The position numbers and the translations under genes are program-made. A stretch of DNA of 5,888 nt from Acidobacteriota bacterium (GTDB lineage Bacteria > Acidobacteriota > Terriglobia > Terriglobales > Acidobacteriaceae), in the NCBI GenBank assembly GCA_021781255.1, contig JAJXXG010000900.1:1-5888 (forward strand), given 5' to 3'. Positions 1 through 5,342 of this stretch are shown one piece after another. The notes beneath the pieces are model-generated. The model did no database searches. It saw only the letters and a program-made list of their open reading frames with translations, and was not told the DNA's origin. Every line of letters begins with the position of its first letter. The stretch's first letter is position 1.

Positions 1-652
1 CATAGTTCAGGTAGACGTAGCACTCGTCCAGCAGCAGGAAAATCCCGCGCTCGTGCGCCAGCCGCACAATCCGCTCCAGGTCCTCCGCGCTCACCACCGA
101 CCCGGCCGGGTTCGATGGCGAATTCAAAATGATCGCCTTCGTCCGCGGCGTAATCGCCTGCTCAATCGCGTCCGCCGTGATCCTGAAGCTCTCCGCCTCG
201 CTCGTCTCGAGGAACACTACCTTGCCGCCCGCATACTGAATGATGTCTTTGAAGCTCACCCAGTACGGAACCGGCAAGATCACCTCGTCGCCGTGGTCCA
301 CCAGCACCTGAATCGTGTTGAACAGCGCCAGCTTGCCGCCCGTCGTAAAGATCGCCTCGTCCAGCGTATAGTCCGAGCCGAAATCCGCCGCATGGCGCTC
401 GATAATCGCCTTGCGCACGTCGGGAATGCCCGGCACCACGGTGTAGCGGGTGAAATTGGCTTCAATCGCCGCTACCGCCGCGTCCTTAATATGGCGGGGA
501 GTCGAAAAGTGTGGCTCGCCGGCGCCAAAATCCACCAGGCTCGCGCCCTGCGCGCGCAGCTTGGCGGCCTCGGCGGCCACAGCCATCGTTGCAGACACTT
601 CAATCCGGCCGATGCGGTCGGCAAATACCTTTGCGGGAGCCAAAACTGTCAT
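1..652 (-). CDS. Class I/II PLP-dependent aminotransferase (aspartate aminotransferase type), 3' end outside window
   Basis: Reading the minus strand from the ATG at 652-650 gives 217 residues open to the window edge, so the C-terminal half, including the PLP-binding lysine, is missing. The N-terminus has the fold type I aminotransferase pattern: GAGEPHFSTP (residues 43-52), the YTVVPGIPDVRKAI segment (70-83), TTGGK (103-107), PVPYWVSF (127-134, with the ring-stacking Trp at 131), NSPSNPAG (177-184, Asn181 being the expected PLP-contacting Asn) and LLDECY (207-212, Asp209 expected to pair with the PLP pyridine nitrogen). Such cytosolic enzymes move an amino group between aspartate or another amino acid and 2-oxoglutarate. 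The usual GEPDF motif reads GEPHF here. The gene is divergent from the DUF309 gene 32 bp away, with only a weak purine stretch (GATAGAAG) before the ATG. Family assignment is firm; substrate (Asp, aromatic, Ala or prephenate) cannot be told from this half. Confidence 0.93.
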   Translation of the reverse strand, partial: MTVLAPAKVFADRIGRIEVSATMAVAAEAAKLRAQGASLVDFGAGEPHFSTPRHIKDAAVAAIEANFTRYTVVPGIPDVRKAIIERHAADFGSDYTLDEAIFTTGGKLALFNTIQVLVDHGDEVILPVPYWVSFKDIIQYAGGKVVFLETSEAESFRITADAIEQAITPRTKAIILNSPSNPAGSVVSAEDLERIVRLAHERGIFLLLDECYVYLNY

Positions 653-684
653 AGTACTTCTATCTTTACAGATTTCTGGCTCCA

Positions 685-1110
685 ATGAAACCCGAACCCA
701 TCCCCGATCCGCATCCAGAGACCTCCGGCCCTGCACTCCTCGACTGGACCCGCGGCCCGCTCGCCGAAGGACTCGCCTGCTACCACCGCGGCGAGTTCTT
801 CCTCGCCCACGAGCACTGGGAGACCGTCTGGCTCACCCTCCGCCAGCCCGAAAAGGACTTCCTCCAGGCCCTCATCCAGGTGGCCGCCGCCTTCCACCAC
901 CTTGAGCGGAGCAACCTCGCCGGCGCCCGATCGCTGCTGGCACGAGCCCTGCGCCGCCTCGGCGCATGCCCACCCCACTTTGGCGGCATCCGCCTCGATC
1001 GACTGCGCACCGAACTGCACGACACGCTCCAGCGGCTCACTTCCGCCGCGGACCCCGCCCGCCTCTCAGCTCCACCCATCCGCCCTTCCGGCGAGGGGGC
1101 CGCCTCTTGA
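685..1110 (+). CDS. DUF309 family protein
   Basis: A 141-residue protein whose core (about residues 26-92) matches DUF309: a GEFFLAHEHWETVW segment (36-49) with the family's HE..WE signature (His42, Glu43, Trp45, Glu46), followed by DFLQALIQVAAAFHHLERSN (58-77), equivalent to the usual 'fLqGLIqlAaa.hh..rgN' helix, and a LARALRRL helix. The family is a small all-helical protein with conserved His/Glu residues and no established reaction. The N-terminal 20 residues are Pro-rich (PEPIPDPHPE) and the C-terminus after about 120 is Pro/Ala-rich and probably disordered. The ATG at 685 is the first start in the open frame but has no visible Shine-Dalgarno sequence. Only 32 bp separate it from the divergent aminotransferase, so translation may be leaderless or the true start may lie slightly downstream. 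No partner can be inferred. Confidence 0.87.
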   Translation: MKPEPIPDPHPETSGPALLDWTRGPLAEGLACYHRGEFFLAHEHWETVWLTLRQPEKDFLQALIQVAAAFHHLERSNLAGARSLLARALRRLGACPPHFGGIRLDRLRTELHDTLQRLTSAADPARLSAPPIRPSGEGAAS

Positions 1111-1438
1111 GCCTGCCCCGCTAGCGAAGACATTTTCGTCGGGCACGCCGAAATGATCGGTTTCAACATGCGCCCCTGCTTGAATTGTGCGGTTGTACAT
1201 GCTCTGCGTGGAGGCCGAGAGTACACGGTGGTAGGTGGGTTTGTGCTTTCCCACACTAAACGCAGAAGACGCGTTTAGGATGGGGCACCCGGCACCCGGC
1301 GGTAATGGAGGATCTACAGAGGGGGGTGGTGGGTCTATGGATGAGTGCCAAATGTGGGGCTGCCGTTAACTATGCTAAGTTCAGCGCTGCAGTGACAATT
1401 GAAAAATTCTCCAAGCATCTAGAAAGGAAATGTTATTG
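1111..1438. other. Non-coding gap with hairpins between the DUF309 and membrane-protein genes
   Basis: No convincing gene occupies this 328-bp stretch. Immediately after the DUF309 stop there is a weak interrupted inverted repeat: TGCCC (1114-1118) with GGGCA (1141-1145), and CGAA (1125-1128) with TTCG (1135-1138). It lacks a T-tract and is at best a poor terminator. The middle part (about 1146-1240) is unassigned. The strong hairpin at 1243-1288 is annotated separately. From about 1300 to 1430 the sequence is G-rich and then AT-richer towards the next gene, which is where its promoter should be. I could not pick a convincing -35/-10 pair. Confidence 0.6.
1243..1298. repeat. Long imperfect palindrome with TGGGGCACCC head (REP-like hairpin 1)
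   Basis: Visible pairing, outside to inside: GTGC (1243-1246) with GCAC (1285-1288); a 3-nt bulge TTT (1247-1249); CCCA (1250-1253) with TGGG (1281-1284); a 2x2 internal loop CA/GA; a perfect 8-bp stem CTAAACGC (1256-1263) with GCGTTTAG (1271-1278); loop AGAAGAC (1264-1270). The 3' arm leads into TGGGGCACCC (1281-1290), and GCACCCG occurs twice in tandem (1285-1291, 1292-1298). The same 10-mer, inverted, begins the second hairpin at 2127-2136. I interpret this as a member of a dispersed palindromic intergenic repeat family rather than a terminator: there is no T-run and it lies 130 bp past the nearest stop codon. Confidence 0.7.
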
Positions 1439-1672
1439 ATGCCTGACTTGAGCTCTCATCTAAGGCCGCCGTATGGACTGTTAATATTCGGGGTGTTCTC
1501 ATTGGTTCTGGCTGTTGCTGGGACGTGCACCGGGAAATTGTGGGGGCGCGGTGGCCCCGTCTACCGCGCCGAAAAGCCAACTCAGTTTTGGTGGAGTGTC
1601 GCACTGTACTATCTCGGTGGCGTTGGTTTCGTCGGGTACTTCTTGTATAAGGTTTACGGATTTTCGAACTGA
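1439..1672 (+). CDS. Small two-helix inner-membrane protein, function unknown
   Basis: A 77-residue protein (MPDLSSHLRPPYG...) with two hydrophobic segments: about residues 12-30 (GLLIFGVFSLVLAVAGT) and about 52-71 (WSVALYYLGGVGFVGYFLY). They are joined by a polar, basic loop containing GKLWGRGG, VYRAEKP and QFWW. An ATG also exists at 1430, but AAGGA at 1424-1428 almost abuts it and sits at a usable distance (10 nt) from the ATG at 1439, so I prefer 1439. The motif set (GRGG.VYRAEKP..FWW..A.YYLGG) looks like a conserved hypothetical membrane protein rather than a chance frame. I cannot name the family. The next gene starts 16 bp downstream with its own strong Shine-Dalgarno, so the two are probably co-transcribed. 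Composition is AT-richer than the flanking aminotransferase and ada genes. Confidence 0.75.
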   Translation: MPDLSSHLRPPYGLLIFGVFSLVLAVAGTCTGKLWGRGGPVYRAEKPTQFWWSVALYYLGGVGFVGYFLYKVYGFSN

Positions 1673-1675
1673 GCC

Positions 1676-1680
1676 GAGGG
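1676..1680 (+). promoter_or_regulatory. Ribosome binding site deciding the lipoprotein start
   Basis: GAGGG lies 8 nt before the ATG at 1689. The open frame extends upstream to an ATG at 1515 inside the membrane-protein gene. This Shine-Dalgarno sequence, and the signal-peptide-like N-terminus that begins at 1689, argue for 1689 as the true start. Confidence 0.75.
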
Positions 1681-1688
1681 CGAAATCG

Positions 1689-2150
1689 ATGAGGAACGAA
1701 AGGCTTGCTTGGGTTGTTGTCTGCGCACTGTTCATTGCGCAGGGCTGCCGGGTACCCTCGCCAGACTGGAATGGTACATGGAAATTGAATTCCTCGAAGA
1801 GTAGCTTCCAGGGACCGATTTTTACTATCTCGATTTCGGTGGATGGCGAATACCGCTGGGACGATGGGAATTCGAGTTTCACTTTTCGCTGTGATGGGAA
1901 GGACCGACCGATAGGGAGCAATAGCACACGAGCGTGTGTGAAAAGCAGCGCCACTGTATTGGATTTGATTCGAAAAGAAAACGGGGTAAAGACGAGTACG
2001 AATCGTTGGGAGCTTTCGGCTGGCTGGAAGGTCTTTACTTCGACGGCGACCGCGTTTCGTCCCACAGGCCAAGTCATTACAGATCAGGTCATCTCCTATC
2101 GAGTGTCGGGCTCTGATGACTTTGGCGGGTGCCCCAGGTCTCGATTCTGA
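1689..2150 (+). CDS. Probable secreted lipoprotein of the 'GTWKLN..KS' type, C-terminus altered by a repeat
   Basis: A 153-residue protein. Residues 1-20 (MRNERLAWVVVCALFIAQGC) form a short charged n-region, a hydrophobic core and a Cys at 20, which suggests a lipoprotein signal. The lipobox AQGC is not canonical, so plain Sec secretion is possible. The mature part contains DWNGTWKLNSSKSSF (26-40), FTFRCDGKDRP (64-73), KENGVKTSTNRWELS (96-110) and YRVSGSDDF (137-145). This resembles small extracytoplasmic proteins I associate with Acidobacteria, with no established function. From residue 147 onward the reading frame runs into the hairpin repeat at 2127-2158, so the final GCPRSRF and the stop codon are repeat-encoded. 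The gene likely forms a unit with the upstream membrane protein. GC is low: 26 of 60 bases at 1921-1980, against 45 of 60 at 2281-2340 in ada. Confidence 0.75.
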   Translation: MRNERLAWVVVCALFIAQGCRVPSPDWNGTWKLNSSKSSFQGPIFTISISVDGEYRWDDGNSSFTFRCDGKDRPIGSNSTRACVKSSATVLDLIRKENGVKTSTNRWELSAGWKVFTSTATAFRPTGQVITDQVISYRVSGSDDFGGCPRSRF

Positions 2151-2158
2151 GACCTTGG
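2127..2158. repeat. REP-like hairpin 2, inverted copy of the TGGGGCACCC head
   Basis: GGGTGCCCCA (2127-2136) is the exact reverse complement of TGGGGCACCC at 1281-1290. It leads into a stem: CCA (2134-2136) with TGG (2156-2158), a bulged T (2155), and GGTCTC (2137-2142) with GAGACC (2149-2154), around the loop GATTCT (2143-2148). Read on the minus strand, the loop is AGAATC, close to the AGAAGAC loop of hairpin 1, while the stem sequences are unrelated. The TGA stop of the lipoprotein gene (2148-2150) lies in the loop and 3' arm. The hairpin could act as a weak terminator for that gene but has no T-tract. Confidence 0.7.
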
Positions 2159-2165
2159 AATTCTC

Positions 2166-2196
2166 GCTAGTGGCTGGAAACTAGCGGCTAGAAACT
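2166..2196. repeat. Short degenerate tandem repeat and inverted repeat between convergent genes
   Basis: GGCTGGAAACT (2172-2182) and GGCTAGAAACT (2186-2196) are 11-mers with one mismatch and a 14-bp period. Overlapping them is a perfect inverted repeat, GCTAGT (2166-2171) with ACTAGC (2180-2185), around an 8-nt loop. It overlaps the TAG stop codon of the minus-strand ada gene (2183-2181) and codes for that protein's last residues. It may serve as a bidirectional stop for the two convergent genes, but no T-run follows on either strand. Confidence 0.5.
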
Positions 2197-3257
2197 GCAT
2201 TCCCTCTCTCCGCCTCAAGCAGCGCCCGCTTGCGCTCCACGCCCCAGCGATACCCCGTCAGCGCACCGCTCGCGCCCACCACGCGATGGCACGGCACCAC
2301 CACCGCCACGCGATTCGTTGCGCACGCCCGCGCCACCGCCCGCGTCGACTTCAGCATCCCCATCTCGCGTGCCAGCTCGCTGTAGCTCCGCGTCTCCCCG
2401 CGCGGAATCGCCCGCAGAGCTTGCCACACGCGCAGTTGAAATGCTGTGCCCCGCAAGTCGAGCGGCAACTCGTCCTTCGCACCGCGCGCCTCCGTCACCG
2501 CGCGCACCGCAGCCTCCACCCACTTCCCCAACCCCACATCGCGCTTCATCTCCGCCGCGGGAAACTCGTCGCGCACGCTTGCCTCAGCCTCCGCCTTCGT
2601 CGCCGCCAGCGCCAGCCAGCACAGCCCGCGCGCCGTCGCGCCCACCACCATCCAGCCAAAAGGCGTCTGCTGCGTCGTGAAACGAATTTGCTCGCCGCGC
2701 CCGCCCGCTACAAACCGCGCCGGCGTCATGCCCAGCGCCGCGCCCTCATGCGCCCGGCTCGACGACCCAAACCCCGCCGCATAAATCGCATCCGTCACGC
2801 GCCCTCCCTGCTTCAGCGCCCTGCGCAGCCCGCCCGCGCGCAGCGCCCGTTGATATTGCAGCGGGCTCACGCCCATCGCCTGCTTGAACAGCCTCTGCAC
2901 CGTGAACGGACTCAGCTCCGCCACGCGCCCCAGCTCATCCAAAGAAACCCGTCGATCCGCGTGAGCCTCAAGATAGCCACGAACCAGGTCCAAAGGCCTG
3001 CCCTGTGCGGTGGGCTTGCAGCGCATGCAGGGCCTCAAGCCTGCCTTCAGCGCCTCCTCCGCCGTGCGGAAGAACCGCACATTCCGCCGCAGAGGCAAGC
3101 GGCTCGAGCAGCCGGGCCTGCAAAACACCCCAGTCGTCGTCACGCCATAGAAAAACTCCGCCGCCGCATCGCGCCGCACAAGCTGCTGCCACGCCGCCTC
3201 GGTATCAAGCGCCTGTGTGACGCGATCACTTCGGACAAATTGTGTCTTGCTGCTCAT
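2181..3257 (-). CDS. ada: Bifunctional Ada: methylphosphotriester and O6-methylguanine-DNA methyltransferase / AraC-type activator
   Basis: A 358-residue protein, close to E. coli Ada (about 354), with all parts in order. The N-terminal zinc domain has FCRPGC (Cys46, Cys50) and RPCMRC (Cys77, Cys80), where Cys46 is the expected acceptor from methylphosphotriesters. The AraC-type double helix-turn-helix spans about 88-183 (SLDELGRVAELSPFTVQRLF, then ALGMTPARF). The O6-methylguanine methyltransferase domain spans about 190-350, with RGTAFQLRVWQALRAIPRGE (269-288) and the active-site VPCHRVVG (321-328, acceptor Cys323), followed by GYRWGVERKRALL. Methylation of the N-terminal Cys normally turns Ada into an activator of its own and other repair genes. 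The start at 3257 is chosen because MSSKTQ aligns with the normal Ada N-terminus and AGG lies 5-7 bases upstream. In-frame ATGs at 3281, 3329 and 3401 would add 8 to 48 unrelated residues. No alkB or alkA is seen beside it. Confidence 0.96.
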   Translation of the reverse strand: MSSKTQFVRSDRVTQALDTEAAWQQLVRRDAAAEFFYGVTTTGVFCRPGCSSRLPLRRNVRFFRTAEEALKAGLRPCMRCKPTAQGRPLDLVRGYLEAHADRRVSLDELGRVAELSPFTVQRLFKQAMGVSPLQYQRALRAGGLRRALKQGGRVTDAIYAAGFGSSSRAHEGAALGMTPARFVAGGRGEQIRFTTQQTPFGWMVVGATARGLCWLALAATKAEAEASVRDEFPAAEMKRDVGLGKWVEAAVRAVTEARGAKDELPLDLRGTAFQLRVWQALRAIPRGETRSYSELAREMGMLKSTRAVARACATNRVAVVVPCHRVVGASGALTGYRWGVERKRALLEAERGNAVSSR

Positions 3258-3310
3258 GGAACCTATCTTTGCGCACACCATGCCGCCCGCGCACTCCGTT
3301 TCTTGCGCGC

Positions 3311-3316
3311 AATATA
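3311..3316 (-). promoter_or_regulatory. Candidate -10 element of ada
   Basis: TATATT on the minus strand lies 53 bp before the ada ATG. The -35 region at the right spacing (CGCTGC or GCTGCC) is far from consensus, which fits an activator-dependent promoter but is not evidence for one. The palindrome TTGCGCGCAA overlaps its downstream edge, near where transcription would begin. Confidence 0.3.
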
Positions 3317-3471
3317 GAAAGAAGCGCATCCCGGCAGCGCCAGTTGGACACGAGCCATTTGGCCCTGTTTGAGACCAGCTGGCAAGGTTCGTTGGCGCCA
3401 ATCCCCGCTTCTCAAGGTCTAAACTTATTCCTCACAAGCGCAATCGGAGCTCAACGGCAGCTTCATCCTGA

Positions 3472-3477
3472 TATAGT
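3472..3477 (+). promoter_or_regulatory. Candidate -10 element of the hydrolase gene
   Basis: TATAGT lies 83 bp upstream of the ATG at 3561 in an otherwise GC-rich stretch. No good -35 hexamer is visible 16-18 bp before it, so the call is tentative. Confidence 0.22.
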
Positions 3478-3560
3478 TCCGATTTATGAACGTGCTGGCG
3501 GGCTGAGTCGCCCGGGCCCGCGAGAGGATTTTCCCTTCAAGATCGAGGTCGCAAATAACA

Positions 3561-5234
3561 ATGGGTTCTGACGAATCGAAGCAGAATTCAAGCGGTATCG
3601 ATCGGCGCGCTGCGAGTTCAGAGCTCACTCGCAGAGAATACCTGAAGCTAGTGACCTCGGCTGGCGCAATGGTCCTGGCTCCTGAGCCCTTGCGCGGCCT
3701 TCCATTTTCCGCACCCGCTCAAACCGCGGATCGAGAAGCGGCAACTCCCCCTGAATGGACGGGCAACAACAGGAAGTTGAACGAATACTTTCTCGAGCGC
3801 GGATACCCTGCGTACGAGCCGCATGCGCGATATCTCGGTGAACTCCGCGGCTCCTGGCACCAGATGGGACGACAATACGGCGAGCGCGCAGGCGACCTCA
3901 TCCGCATGGTCTACGAAGGATGGTACAGAGAGCTATTGCCGATCCAGGGCAGCAGCGCAACCATGACGGCCTATCTGGTCCGGCAGGAACAATACTACGA
4001 GTTCCTGCTTCCCGAAGCGCTCGAAATGATGCATGGCATCGCCGACGGCGCGTCTCAAGAGCTTGCCGCGTCCGCTTTTCCTCGTGAACTCAGCCATTTC
4101 CACAAAGTCCTGATGATCAACAGCTATTTCGGATTGAAGGGGAAGCCCCCAGAGTCCGCGACTGCCTCGGTGGCATCGAATGACGACTCGATCCACTGCT
4201 GTAGCGGAGCGGTCATTTTGGGCCCGGCGACGCAGGACGGCAAAGCCATCCATGTTAGCTCCGAGGACCAGCACTTCTTCCCGCAGGAATACCTCGTCAC
4301 CTTTATTGCAAACCCATCGGACCCGCGAGCAAGCCGCTACACGGTAACCGACTCCGCGGGTGAAATTGGGAGCGAACACTCCCAGAACATGCACGGAGTA
4401 ACCTCGAGCGGCTATTCAGGGGGCACTGTCGGAATCCTCGGCCCCACTCTGGAGCATCCATTCTCGGGTTATCGCAGACCCGGTTTGGACTGGCAGGTCG
4501 GCAACTTCTATGTGGCGGCCTTCGCGACTTCGGCGAGGCATGCTGTCGAGCTTCTTACGATAGGCCGGCCGGAATACCGGTCCAAATCCGGAAACAAGAT
4601 CGTGATTGGGAAATGCACGCGGGGCGTCAACTGGGTCGTTTCCGACCGCCACGAGGCGTTCGTGATCGAAAGTATTCCAGCAGATGAAAAGGGTCTCGCG
4701 CGGTATGCGATTCGGGTTCCGGGCGATATGAATGAGACCGGCAACCACTATGTTGTCTCCACCAACAATGTCGAGGCGAAAGACAGCTACAACGAGGACA
4801 ACGTCCACGATCCGGACCATGCGATGAGCCAGCATGGGAGCGGCAGCCATAACCCCACCCATTTCGGCCTCAACCTGACAGGAACTCGCTTCTGGACTTT
4901 CATGTGGTTGATCAGGCGGAATTACGGCCACATCACGCCGGAGATGGTGCAGGAATGGCGGAGGACGCATTTCATTTACGACCAGGCGGGAATCCGGCAT
5001 GACACCATCGAGAAGGACAACACTCAGATTCCGGTCTATCTCGTCCCAAATACAGCAACACTCTGCTGGCACAGCTCAGGCCCGGAAGGAGTCGACACGT
5101 TCCGAGGCGTCGATACATACGTCAGCATGTCAATAGCGGATGACTTGACCTCATTTCGCACCAAGGGAAGGCCTTGCGAGTGGGATGGCCCCTGGGATCG
5201 TCTGTCTCTGCGTGCTCCACCGCACCTTCCGTAG
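3561..5234 (+). CDS. Tat-exported Ntn-hydrolase-like protein, probable C45-type acyltransferase/amidohydrolase
   Basis: A 557-residue protein. T-R-R-E-Y-L-K (23-29) is a full twin-arginine motif, followed by a hydrophobic run LVTSAGAMVLA (30-40) and a possible cleavage site after SAPA (50-53), so export of a folded protein is expected. The mature part resembles C45 / acyl-CoA:6-APA acyltransferase-like Ntn hydrolases: LRGSWHQMGRQYGER (95-109), like their 'GS.yemG.qyG' start; a helical region to about 192; HCCSGAVILGPATQDGKAIH (212-231), like the 'CT.....aT.dGk.ih' strand after autocleavage; and a C-terminal GRPCEWDGPWDRLSL (536-550). The nucleophile would be Cys213 or Cys214; the Cys-Ser order favours 214. 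Such enzymes cleave or form linear amide bonds after self-processing; the substrate here is unknown. The ATG at 3561 is the only start in the open frame, since an in-frame TGA lies at 3504-3506 with no GTG or TTG between. GAGG at 3545-3548 is a somewhat distant ribosome site. An alternative is a phospholipase-B-like relative. Confidence 0.72.
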   Translation: MGSDESKQNSSGIDRRAASSELTRREYLKLVTSAGAMVLAPEPLRGLPFSAPAQTADREAATPPEWTGNNRKLNEYFLERGYPAYEPHARYLGELRGSWHQMGRQYGERAGDLIRMVYEGWYRELLPIQGSSATMTAYLVRQEQYYEFLLPEALEMMHGIADGASQELAASAFPRELSHFHKVLMINSYFGLKGKPPESATASVASNDDSIHCCSGAVILGPATQDGKAIHVSSEDQHFFPQEYLVTFIANPSDPRASRYTVTDSAGEIGSEHSQNMHGVTSSGYSGGTVGILGPTLEHPFSGYRRPGLDWQVGNFYVAAFATSARHAVELLTIGRPEYRSKSGNKIVIGKCTRGVNWVVSDRHEAFVIESIPADEKGLARYAIRVPGDMNETGNHYVVSTNNVEAKDSYNEDNVHDPDHAMSQHGSGSHNPTHFGLNLTGTRFWTFMWLIRRNYGHITPEMVQEWRRTHFIYDQAGIRHDTIEKDNTQIPVYLVPNTATLCWHSSGPEGVDTFRGVDTYVSMSIADDLTSFRTKGRPCEWDGPWDRLSLRAPPHLP

Positions 5235-5342
5235 CTCTTGCCGTTGTACCGTGACGATTTGGAAAGATTGGATGTCGCCCAACCCTGTCTCCCAGGAGTA
5301 ATCCTTTTAGAGCCGGTTTCCTCGGGATAGAAAGGTGTTGGA
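5235..5342 (+). other. Gap before the DUF1569 gene, with its ribosome binding site
   Basis: GAAAGG (5330-5335) lies 7 nt before the ATG at 5343 and is a good Shine-Dalgarno sequence. No hairpin with a T-run follows the hydrolase stop at 5232-5234, so read-through from that gene is possible. No clear promoter could be picked in the gap. Confidence 0.55.

Larger units (their letters stand above)
3258..3560. other. Divergent intergenic region between ada and the Tat-exported hydrolase
   Basis: About 300 bp without a convincing gene; the short frames here have no recognisable features. It must hold the promoters of both divergent genes. Two perfect 10-bp palindromes of the form TTG-N4-CAA are present: TTGCGCGCAA (3303-3312) and TTGGCGCCAA (3392-3401). 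Candidate -10 elements are listed separately. No terminator or RNA gene was seen. Confidence 0.55.

Noticed and set aside
53..688. Open frame of 211 codons on the plus strand
   Set aside because: It is antisense to the aminotransferase gene, very rich in Arg and His with no family motif, as expected for the opposite strand of GC-rich coding DNA.
1111..1146. Inverted repeat after the DUF309 stop as a rho-independent terminator
   Set aside because: The paired segments are only 4-5 bp, interrupted by long unpaired stretches, and no T-run follows.
1066..1254. 62-codon minus-strand frame reaching from the DUF309 gene into the gap
   Set aside because: The start lacks a ribosome site, the end overlaps DUF309 antisense, and the peptide shows no recognisable domain. 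I cannot exclude a gene remnant, but nothing supports it.
1318..1335. G-rich run as a G-quadruplex
   Set aside because: GGGGGG-TGG-TGGG does not provide four separate runs of three G, so a stable quadruplex is not supported.
1419..2077. Long minus-strand frames opposite the membrane-protein and lipoprotein genes
   Set aside because: The plus-strand genes have ribosome sites, hydrophobic segments and a signal peptide. The antisense products have no coherent features.
2286..3317. 343-codon plus-strand frame
   Set aside because: It is antisense to ada, whose zinc-binding, helix-turn-helix and PCHRV motifs are unmistakable. The product is an Arg/His/Pro-rich shadow.
3242..3571. 109-codon plus-strand frame between ada and the hydrolase
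   Set aside because: It has no ribosome site, low-complexity-free but unrecognisable sequence, and overlaps the start regions of both flanking genes. Treated as non-coding.
4416..5072. 218-codon minus-strand frame
   Set aside because: It is antisense to the conserved C-terminal half of the Tat-exported hydrolase and has no recognisable motif.
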